A stretch of DNA of 28,857 nucleotides from Fimenecus stercoravium (GTDB lineage: Bacteria > Bacillota > Clostridia > Oscillospirales > Acutalibacteraceae), in assembly GCA_018711545.1 (NCBI GenBank), contig DVIC01000037.1, positions 1 through 28,857 on the forward strand, in the 5' to 3' direction. This document shows positions 23,386 to 28,857 of the stretch, in pieces. Made by a program: the position numbers and the translations under genes. The notes under the pieces were generated by a model. The model ran no database searches and was not told where the DNA came from. It saw only the letters and a list, made by a program, of their open reading frames with translations. How positions within the stretch are numbered: position 1 is the first letter of the stretch; the number at the start of each line of letters is the position of its first letter.

Positions 23386-24255
23386 CTACACGATATTGAG
23401 CAGCAGCTCCGGCTCAAGCGCAGGCTGCAGCGCGCAGTTGATGGCGAGAGACAAGAACCGGGACGCGCGCCGCACGAGGGTGTCCACCTCGCGCGGGGTG
23501 ACCATCATGGTGTCGGCTTCCTTTGCATATGCTTCGTGCGGCGCGTGCCCGTCGGTAAAATCATGAATGAGTGTGGCAGCGTCCACTACGGTCGGCACAC
23601 CTACGGCAATTACGGGTACGCCCAGCGTCTCTCGGTCAATGCGCGCGCGGCTGTTGCCGATCCCGGAGCCGGGCGTGATACCCGTGTCGGTCAGCTGTAC
23701 GGTCTTCCCTAAGCGCGACAGGCTTCGTGAGGCGAGCGCATCCACGGTGATAACGGCACACGGGTGCACGGTGCCGACCATTCCGCGCAGCGCCTCAGCG
23801 GTTTCCATACCGGTCTGTCCAAGCACCCCGAAGCTAACCGCGCAGACCTCCCGAAGCTCTGAAAAGCCCAAGCTTTGCGCAAGGGTCTTGTCAATGTGGC
23901 GTGTGGCGAACACGCCGCGCGCGGTGCGCGGCCCAAGCGCGTCGGGTGTGATGTCCGGGTTCCCAAGCCCTGCCACCAGCACCGCGCCGTCTTTCGGCAA
24001 AAGCGAACAAAGCGTTTCGGTCATCGCCGTAAGCCGCCCGTCCAAAAGCTCACTGTCATGTGCGAATTCCGGGATCTCTACCGTGATATATTTCCCCTGC
24101 GGCTTGCCGAGCTCTTTTTCCCCCGCCGCGTTGCAAACTTCGACCTCCGTGATTTCCGCCGCGCCGTGCCTGCGTTTGCGCACCTGCACGTTGTCCGTTG
24201 CTTTTCCTGCCATAAGCTCACGCTGTTCAAGCGCCAGATCCGTACGAATCTGCAT
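23386..24255 (-). CDS. gpr: Germination protease Gpr (SASP-degrading aspartic-type protease)
   Basis: 289 residues, short compared with the roughly 370 of Bacillus Gpr. It cleaves small acid-soluble spore proteins at germination. Conserved features: IRTDLALE at 3-10, GNPDITPDALGPR (99-110, Asp105), TVDALASRS (171-178, Asp172), SDTGIxPGSG-like DTGITPGSGIGN (190-201) and VMVTPREVD near the end. The two Asp residues align with the essential D127 and D193 of B. megaterium Gpr. The N-terminal propeptide is at most about six residues, and a segment before MMVTPREVD is about 60 residues shorter than in Bacillus. AGGAGG precedes the ATG by 7 nt. Divergent from rpsT. Confidence 0.93.
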   Translation of the reverse strand: MQIRTDLALEQRELMAGKATDNVQVRKRRHGAAEITEVEVCNAAGEKELGKPQGKYITVEIPEFAHDSELLDGRLTAMTETLCSLLPKDGAVLVAGLGNPDITPDALGPRTARGVFATRHIDKTLAQSLGFSELREVCAVSFGVLGQTGMETAEALRGMVGTVHPCAVITVDALASRSLSRLGKTVQLTDTGITPGSGIGNSRARIDRETLGVPVIAVGVPTVVDAATLIHDFTDGHAPHEAYAKEADTMMVTPREVDTLVRRASRFLSLAINCALQPALEPELLLNIV

Positions 24256-24287
24256 AAAACCGCCTCCTAAAAGCGTATTATGTCTTT

Positions 24288-24317
24288 TAGTATGGGCGTA
24301 TCTTTGAAAAACTATCG
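24288..24317 (-). promoter_or_regulatory. Forespore (sigma F/G type) promoter of gpr
   Basis: Minus strand -10 CATACTA (24288-24294) is a perfect match to the CATWMTA forespore element. It is preceded 18 bp upstream by CGATA (24313-24317), which matches GNATA at all but the first base. Known regulation of Bacillus gpr by sigma F and G fits. Confidence 0.55.
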
Positions 24318-24335
24318 GGGAATTTGAAAAAAAAC

Positions 24336-24364
24336 TTGCTTTTTTCCGAAAACAATGGTAATAT
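24336..24364 (+). promoter_or_regulatory. Sigma-A promoter of rpsT
   Basis: TTGCTT (24336-24341), 17 bp, TAATAT (24359-24364), 32 bp before the rpsT ATG and back-to-back with the gpr promoter. Confidence 0.6.
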
Positions 24365-24395
24365 ATAGTCCGCTATTGTAAGGGAGGTGTGACCG

Positions 24396-24653
24396 ATGCC
24401 GAACATTAAGTCCGCAAAAAAGCGCGTGATCGTGAACAATAAGCGTGCACAGCGCAATAAGTCTATGAATTCTGCGCTCAAGACCGCTATTAAAAAGGCG
24501 AACGTCGCGATCGAAAGCGGCGCTGCCGACAAAGAGGCGCTCGTGACCGCCGCCGTGAAAAAGATCGATCAGGCGACCGCGAAGGGGCTTCTGCACAAGA
24601 ACAATGCCGCCCGCAAAAAGTCCGCCCTCGTTACGAAGCTCAACAAGGCGTAA
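24396..24653 (+). CDS. rpsT: 30S ribosomal protein S20
   Basis: 85 residues, very Lys/Arg/Ala-rich. S20 binds 16S rRNA helices early in small subunit assembly. MPNIKSAKKRV, the RNKSMNSALKTAIKKA segment and KGLLHKNNAARKKS are diagnostic. GGGAGGTG precedes the ATG by 6-7 nt. As in Bacillus, it is divergent from gpr. It has its own promoter and two following hairpins. Confidence 0.97.
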   Translation: MPNIKSAKKRVIVNNKRAQRNKSMNSALKTAIKKANVAIESGAADKEALVTAAVKKIDQATAKGLLHKNNAARKKSALVTKLNKA

Positions 24654-24673
24654 CAAGACTTTCATTGCAGGAT

Positions 24674-24706
24674 AAATGCCGCAGACCGTAGTGGTCCGCG
24701 GCGTTT
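24674..24706 (+). terminator. Proximal rpsT terminator hairpin
   Basis: AAATGCCGC and GCGGCGTTT pair (one G-U), then GACC/GGTC after an A/C mismatch, around a 5-nt loop; T-rich sequence follows at 24704-24714. Confidence 0.55.
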
Positions 24707-24743
24707 CGCGTTTTACGGGTAGGCTGTTTAAAAGGTAAAAGAG

Positions 24744-24781
24744 AGCGCAGGATATTCTTTACGGAATATCCTGCGCTTTTT
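24744..24781. terminator. Strong bidirectional terminator between rpsT and proC
   Basis: AGCGCAGGATATTC (24744-24757) and GAATATCCTGCGCT (24764-24777) pair perfectly over 14 bp around 6 nt. TTTTT follows on the plus strand, and the minus strand has CTCTTTT, so it can end both convergent genes. Confidence 0.85.
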
Positions 24782-24806
24782 CCGCGATGGGTGCGGTCAA
24801 CCCTGC

Positions 24807-25604
24807 TTAAACGCGGCTGTCTTTCTCCAGCGCCGCGTCCACAGCGCGCGAGATTGCCGCGTCAAATGCGTCCGCCTGCAAAGAGGCAACGCCCTCTATA
24901 GTCGTGCCGCCCGGCGAGCAGACACGGTCAATGAGCTCCCACGGATGCGTGCCGCTCTCCAGGATCTGTTTGGCGCTGCCCAAGACCGTCTGTGCCGCAA
25001 TGTGCAGTGCGTCCGCCTTTGCCATGCCGTTTTTCACGCCTGCGCGTGCGAGCGCATCGATGAACATATAGCTGTATGCCGGCGCGCAGCCCGCAAGGAC
25101 CCCGAACAGCGGGAACATGCTTTCCGCAAGCGGCATGACCTCGCCGAACGACCCGCACATGGCTTCGGCAAGCGCACGCTGCTCATCCGTCACGCGCGCG
25201 CTGCAGCAATAGGCGCTCATGGCGGCGCCAACGGTGGCGTTGATGTTGGGCATTATGCGGATCACCGCCGCATCATAGCCCAAAAGGCCTTCGATGTAGT
25301 CGATCGTCTTGCCTGCGGCAATGGAAATAACCAGCGCGTCACGCTTTTTTAACGCTTCGCGAAGTTCCGGCAGAAGCACGGGAAAAACATTCGGCTTGAC
25401 GGCAAGAACCACCGTGTCGCAGATTTCGACAAGCTCGCCGGCGCTTCGTGATGTGCCGATGCCGAGTTCTTCCCCGAGCATTGCCGTCTTTTGCGCCTGT
25501 GTGTCAAATGCCGAAAGCACTGCCGGGTCAAAGCGCTTTGACCGCACCATGCCGCGCAGGATGGCGCTTGCCATATTGCCTGCGCCGATGAATCCGATTT
25601 TCAT
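24807..25604 (-). CDS. proC: Pyrroline-5-carboxylate reductase
   Basis: 265 residues, full length. It reduces pyrroline-5-carboxylate to proline with NAD(P)H. The dinucleotide-binding motif GAGNMASAILRGM is at 6-18, and AVKPNVFPVLLPEL is at about 68-81. RIMPNINATVGAAMSAYC and SPGGTTIEGV (C-terminal, about 231-240, substrate site) are diagnostic. The ATG follows AAAGGA and is only 4 bp downstream of the mscL stop, so it is co-transcribed. Confidence 0.96.
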   Translation of the reverse strand: MKIGFIGAGNMASAILRGMVRSKRFDPAVLSAFDTQAQKTAMLGEELGIGTSRSAGELVEICDTVVLAVKPNVFPVLLPELREALKKRDALVISIAAGKTIDYIEGLLGYDAAVIRIMPNINATVGAAMSAYCCSARVTDEQRALAEAMCGSFGEVMPLAESMFPLFGVLAGCAPAYSYMFIDALARAGVKNGMAKADALHIAAQTVLGSAKQILESGTHPWELIDRVCSPGGTTIEGVASLQADAFDAAISRAVDAALEKDSRV

Positions 25605-25608
25605 AGTC

Positions 25609-26133
25609 TCATTCCTTTACTTGTGTATCCACAGGGATATGTGAAGTGCAATGCGGGCACCGCGTCGCCGCGATGTCGATCTCCGAAAGGCAGTACGGGC
25701 ACTTTTTGACGGCAGGCGGCGCACTTTCCGTCTGCTTTTCGCGCTTGAGCTTTTCGGAGAGGACATTGATCCCCTTGATAAACAGGAAGATCACAAACGC
25801 CATGATCAAAAAGTCGAGCGCCGTGCTCAAAAACGTGCCGAAGTTCAGCGTGGCAACGCCCGCCGCCTGTGCTTCCTCCACGGTGGCAAAATCGCCTTCG
25901 CCGAGCGCCAAAAACCAGTTGTTGAAATCCACACCGCCCGTCAAAAGGCTGATGAGCGGCATGACGATGTCGTTGACTAAGGAGTTTACGATCTTTTGGA
26001 ATGCGCCGCCGATGATCACACCGACGGCAAGGTCGATGACATTCCCACGTGCAATAAAGGTCTTGAATTCCCCGAAAAAGCGCCCGCCTTTTTTGCGCAG
26101 CTTTTTCATATCGTCCGCAGCTTTTCTTGCCAT
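25609..26133 (-). CDS. mscL: Large-conductance mechanosensitive channel with C-terminal zinc ribbon
   Basis: 174 residues, somewhat longer than E. coli MscL (136). MscL opens under membrane tension to release solutes in osmotic shock. The first helix carries FKTFIARGNVIDLAVGVIIGGAFQKIVNSLVNDIVMPLI (N-terminal amphipathic helix and pore helix, about 22-61). A loop with VDFNNWFL and an Ala/Glu-rich insert precedes the second helix (LDFLIMAFVIFLFIKGIN). The cytoplasmic tail has CPYCLSEIDIAATRCPHC, two CxxC pairs that form a zinc ribbon. An upstream in-frame ATG at 26169 is rejected because GGAGG lies 7 nt before the ATG at 26133. Its promoter overlaps the upstream pflX stop. Confidence 0.92.
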   Translation of the reverse strand: MARKAADDMKKLRKKGGRFFGEFKTFIARGNVIDLAVGVIIGGAFQKIVNSLVNDIVMPLISLLTGGVDFNNWFLALGEGDFATVEEAQAAGVATLNFGTFLSTALDFLIMAFVIFLFIKGINVLSEKLKREKQTESAPPAVKKCPYCLSEIDIAATRCPHCTSHIPVDTQVKE

Positions 26134-26159
26134 GGCGCGCCTCCCGCATGCTTTCCCAC

Positions 26160-26187
26160 AGTATAGCACAATTTTTTACAAAATCAA
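26160..26187 (-). promoter_or_regulatory. Promoter of mscL-proC
   Basis: Minus strand TTGATT (26182-26187), 16 bp, TATACT (26160-26165) with extended TGC. The -35 overlaps the stop codon of the radical SAM gene upstream. Confidence 0.55.
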
Positions 26188-27062
26188 ACCCCTGTCAAAT
26201 CAAAAGCCGGGATGAAGCGGTCGTTGGCGGAAGCGCCCTCCTGCATAAAGCCGTTGTGCAGGCCGAGGTCGAAAAACGTGCGCAGCACGCGGTCATATTC
26301 CGCTGTGGTAAGCCGGCGGTTGAGTGCCTTGTAAAGATATGTCCTGCCGCAGGGCGAGTATTGCCGCATGAGGCTTACATAGGTGTCTTTGGAAAGGGAG
26401 CCTGCGATCCACCGCAGAATTTCCGCAGAATCCTTTGTTCCCTGCGGCAGTACCAGATGCCGCACAATAAGCCCCGAAAGCATCCGTCCGTCCGGCGCGA
26501 AACGGTCTTTTGTCTGGCGGCGCATTTCGAGGATCGCCGATCTCGCGCACGCGGGGTAGTCGGGCGCGGCGGAGTAAAGCCGCGCGGTAGCTTCGGACAT
26601 ATATTTAAAATCGGGCAGATAAATATCTACAAGCCCCGAAAGGCTTTTGAGCGTCTCGACCGAATCATATCCGCCGGAATTGTAGACCACGGGCACATGC
26701 GGCTTGTATTTTGTCAGCGCGTCGCGTAAAAACGGCGCGAAATGCGTGGGATTCACGAGGTCGATGTTCTGCGCGCCCGCCGCTTCCAGCTCCTGCATGA
26801 TTTCAACAAAGCGATCGACCGAAACGCACTTCCCGAAATTTTTGTGGCTGATCTCAAAATTTTGACAGTAGATACAGCGCAGCGTGCAGCCCGAAAAAAA
26901 GATCGCCCCCGCGCCGCCGTGTGCACTCAAAGGGGGTTCCTCCCAAAAATGCAGCGCCGCGCGTGCGATCACGGCGTTATAGGGCATTTTGCAAAAGCCG
27001 GCCGAGGGCGTATTTTCCGTGCGGATCGCGCCGCATTGCCGCGGGCAGGTGTTGCAGAGCAT
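26184..27062 (-). CDS. PflX-like radical SAM protein (COG1313)
   Basis: 292 residues. It resembles PflA-type activases, but its N-terminal extra cysteines (C3-x2-C6-x3-C10, C24) and length match the COG1313 PflX group. The radical SAM cluster is C59-x3-C63-x2-C66 in SGCTLRCIYCQN. The VYNSGGYD segment and YLPDFKYM are family motifs. The activated partner is not known; PflX activation of a glycyl radical enzyme is a presumption. The upstream in-frame ATG at 27173 is rejected; GGAGG stands 7 nt before the ATG at 27062. Confidence 0.88.
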   Translation of the reverse strand: MLCNTCPRQCGAIRTENTPSAGFCKMPYNAVIARAALHFWEEPPLSAHGGAGAIFFSGCTLRCIYCQNFEISHKNFGKCVSVDRFVEIMQELEAAGAQNIDLVNPTHFAPFLRDALTKYKPHVPVVYNSGGYDSVETLKSLSGLVDIYLPDFKYMSEATARLYSAAPDYPACARSAILEMRRQTKDRFAPDGRMLSGLIVRHLVLPQGTKDSAEILRWIAGSLSKDTYVSLMRQYSPCGRTYLYKALNRRLTTAEYDRVLRTFFDLGLHNGFMQEGASANDRFIPAFDLTGV

Positions 27063-27144
27063 TGCGCCGCCTCCTTCTTTGACAAGTTGAATAGCTTTAC
27101 AAACGACCCGTTGACAAAGCTGTGCGCCTTGTCCGTATATCTCC

Positions 27145-27173
27145 AGTATAGCCGCCGCGCGACGCTTTGTCAA
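27145..27173 (-). promoter_or_regulatory. Sigma-A promoter of the PflX-like gene
   Basis: Minus strand perfect -35 TTGACA (27168-27173), 17 bp, TATACT (27145-27150), 83 bp upstream of the ATG. Confidence 0.7.
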
Positions 27174-27197
27174 TTCGCCGCCGGACGGGGAACGCGC

Positions 27198-27226
27198 TTG
27201 AAAGTCTGCAAAAACCGTGCTACAAT
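27198..27226 (+). promoter_or_regulatory. Sigma-A promoter of the 5'-nucleotidase gene
   Basis: TTGAAA (27198-27203), 17 bp, TACAAT (27221-27226) with extended TGC. It is divergent from the PflX-like promoter and 36 bp before the ATG. Confidence 0.7.
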
Positions 27227-27262
27227 ATTACGGTAAATGAAACTGAGAAAGGGGACCCCTGC

Positions 27263-28857
27263 ATGAAAAAATGCGTAGCCCTGCTTTTGACGCTGTGTTT
27301 GGCGCTTTGCTCGTTTGTGAGCGTATCTGCAGCGCAGGATCGGGACATTGTGATTCTTTACACCAACGATATGCACTGTGCCGTGGAGAACGAGGACGGT
27401 GTTTCGCTTGCGAGCCTTGCGGCATATAAGCAGCAGATGCTTGAAGACGGCAGCTATGTTGCGCTCGTAGACGCGGGCGACGCGATACAGGGCGACGCGA
27501 TCGGCGCGCTGACCGAGGGCGAATACATGGTTGACCTGATGAACCGCCTCGGGTATGCGGCGGCGGTGCCCGGCAATCATGAGTTTGACTACGGCATGGA
27601 CCGCTTTTTGGAGATCACAGAGACAGAAGCGCAGTTCCCGTATGTTTCCGCGAATTTTACGGATCTGCGCACAGGGGGGACCGTCTTTGACCCCTATGTG
27701 ATGCTCACCTTCGGTGATACGCAGGTCGCGCTTGTGGGCATTTGCACGCCCAGAACCATCACCAGCTCCACACCGGCGTATTTTCAGGATGAAAACGGCG
27801 AATTTATCTATGATTTCTGCCGCGGTGGCGATGGGCAGGCGCTGTATACGGCGGTGCAGGAGAGCATCGACGAAGCCAAGGCCGCCGGTGCGGATTACGT
27901 CATCGGGCTCGCGCACCTCGGCATAGAGCCTTCCTGCTCACCGTGGATGTCTACCGAAGTCATTGCAAATACTTCGGGCTTTGATGCGGTGATCGACGGC
28001 CATTCCCACAGCGTGATCCCGCAGCAGGACTGCACCGATAAAGACGGCAACATCGTGCCGCTGACCTCTTCGGGCACGAAGCTCTTCTCTATCGGGAAAC
28101 TGACCATCGGCACAGACGGCACCGTTGCAACAGAATTGGTTGAAAATTATGTGCCCGCCGAAGACGCCAGTGAGACTGTACGCGCGGCATACGACGATAT
28201 GCAGGCGTATGTTTCCGAATTGCAGGGGGATTTCAGCGCGTTGTTGAATACGGTCGTCGCGAAAAGCGAGGTCGATCTGCTTGCCCAAAATCGGGAGGGC
28301 ACGGCGTGGCTTGTCCGCAGCGGTGAAACGAACCTTGGGGATCTTTGCGCCGATGCATACCGTGTGATGATGGACGCGGACGTTGCGATCGTCAACGGCG
28401 GCGGCATTCGTGCCAATATCTATACGGGTGACGTCACCTACGGCGACATCCTCGAAGCGCACCCCTTCGGCAACCTGCTTTGCGTGGTGGAAGCGACCGG
28501 GCAGCAGATTTTGGATGCGCTCGAAATGGGTGCGCGCGCCTATCCCGATATCACGGGCGGATTCCAGCAGGTGTCGGGGATCACGTTCGATCTGTACGGT
28601 GACATCCCTTCGGGCGTGGTGCTCGACGAGAACGGCATGTTCGTGCGTGTGGACGGCACCTATCGCGTGCAGAATGTTCAGATAAACGGCGAGCCGCTGG
28701 AGCTTAATAAGACCTACACGCTCGCTTCACATAACTACTGCCTGAAAAACGGCGGCGACGGCTTTTCCATGTTCCAAGGCTGCAATCTTATCAAAGACGA
28801 GACCATGGTGGACTACGAGGCGCTGATTCGCTATATCACCGAAACACTCGGCGGCGT
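27263..28857 (+). CDS. Secreted bifunctional 5'-nucleotidase/metallophosphatase (C-terminus cut by window edge)
   Basis: 531 codons are visible with no stop before the edge. Such UshA-like enzymes dephosphorylate nucleotides outside the membrane. The signal peptide MKKCVALLLTLCLALCSFVSVSA ends near residue 24, with Ala-x-Ala processing likely. Metallophosphatase motifs follow in order: YTNDMH (33-38), DAGDAIQG (70-77), GNHEFDYG (104-111), GLAHLG and GHSHS. The C-terminal 5_nucleotid_C domain carries NGGGIRAN (about 374-381) and GGDGFSMF (about 496). GGGG-type Shine-Dalgarno precedes the ATG. No cell-wall anchor is visible in this part; it may lie beyond the edge. Confidence 0.92.
   Translation, partial: MKKCVALLLTLCLALCSFVSVSAAQDRDIVILYTNDMHCAVENEDGVSLASLAAYKQQMLEDGSYVALVDAGDAIQGDAIGALTEGEYMVDLMNRLGYAAAVPGNHEFDYGMDRFLEITETEAQFPYVSANFTDLRTGGTVFDPYVMLTFGDTQVALVGICTPRTITSSTPAYFQDENGEFIYDFCRGGDGQALYTAVQESIDEAKAAGADYVIGLAHLGIEPSCSPWMSTEVIANTSGFDAVIDGHSHSVIPQQDCTDKDGNIVPLTSSGTKLFSIGKLTIGTDGTVATELVENYVPAEDASETVRAAYDDMQAYVSELQGDFSALLNTVVAKSEVDLLAQNREGTAWLVRSGETNLGDLCADAYRVMMDADVAIVNGGGIRANIYTGDVTYGDILEAHPFGNLLCVVEATGQQILDALEMGARAYPDITGGFQQVSGITFDLYGDIPSGVVLDENGMFVRVDGTYRVQNVQINGEPLELNKTYTLASHNYCLKNGGDGFSMFQGCNLIKDETMVDYEALIRYITETLGG

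Noticed and set aside
26134..26169. Twelve-codon N-terminal extension of MscL
   Set aside because: The upstream ATG has no Shine-Dalgarno, while GGAGG sits correctly before the ATG at 26133, where the family begins.
27063..27173. 37-codon N-terminal extension of the PflX-like protein
   Set aside because: It covers the promoter and Shine-Dalgarno of the gene; the conserved protein starts at MLCNTCPRQCG.
1..28857. tRNA, rRNA, CRISPR arrays, insertion sequences or phage genes
   Set aside because: No cloverleaf, regular direct repeats, transposase or integrase motif was seen by eye on either strand.

Overview
The window reads as chromosomal DNA of an anaerobic, endospore-forming Firmicute of class Clostridia, probably an Oscillospirales/Ruminococcaceae-type gut bacterium. 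This is inferred from gene content: a trimeric [FeFe] hydrogenase, the spore genes gpr and spoIIP, an anaerobic sulfatase activator, TatD-linked and PflX-type radical SAM proteins, and Firmicutes-type YitT, mini-RNase III and PrdX. The DNA is visibly GC-rich, so many genes have long antisense shadow frames. I see no tRNA, rRNA, insertion sequence, phage gene or CRISPR array.

Layout. 1-5602, all leftward: a partial membrane-tethered XRE regulator, a lipoprotein MltG, an anaerobic sulfatase-maturating enzyme directly downstream of a membrane-embedded Cys-type sulfatase, and a hexapeptide acetyltransferase. 5688-10664, leftward: a five-gene electron-bifurcating hydrogenase operon (NuoE-like subunit, HATPase, thioredoxin-like ferredoxin, NuoF-like subunit, H-cluster subunit) ending at a strong hairpin. 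10884-13713: a vitamin B6 module with a MocR-type regulator divergent from a pyridoxal kinase and an ECF S component. 13726-14331: a TatD-linked radical SAM protein. 14479-14724, leftward: a small membrane protein behind a strong promoter flanked by two LexA-like boxes. 15057-18445, rightward: obgE, mrnC, a YitT protein and a DUF3592-like protein. 18469-21858, rightward: lepA, prdX, hemW. 21929-24255, leftward: gpr, spoIIP and a 66-residue membrane protein. 24396-24653: rpsT. 24807-27062, leftward: pflX-like radical SAM, mscL, proC. 27263 to the end: a secreted 5'-nucleotidase cut by the window edge.

How the parts work together. The sulfatase and its activator form a matched pair: the sulfatase has the CSPAR site that the activator converts to formylglycine. 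The hydrogenase operon would couple H2 and NADH/ferredoxin in fermentation. The B6 module fits PLP-sensing control of B6 uptake and phosphorylation, although the regulator lacks the usual PLP lysine. The gpr promoter has a forespore (sigma F/G) type -10, consistent with gpr and spoIIP being sporulation genes.

Most worth following: (1) the LexA-type control of the small membrane protein at 14479-14724, a candidate SOS checkpoint factor with no recognised family; (2) the MocR regulator with Arg in place of the Schiff-base Lys; (3) the five-helix, LtaS-shaped sulfatase that carries a formylglycine site; (4) MscL with a C-terminal zinc ribbon.
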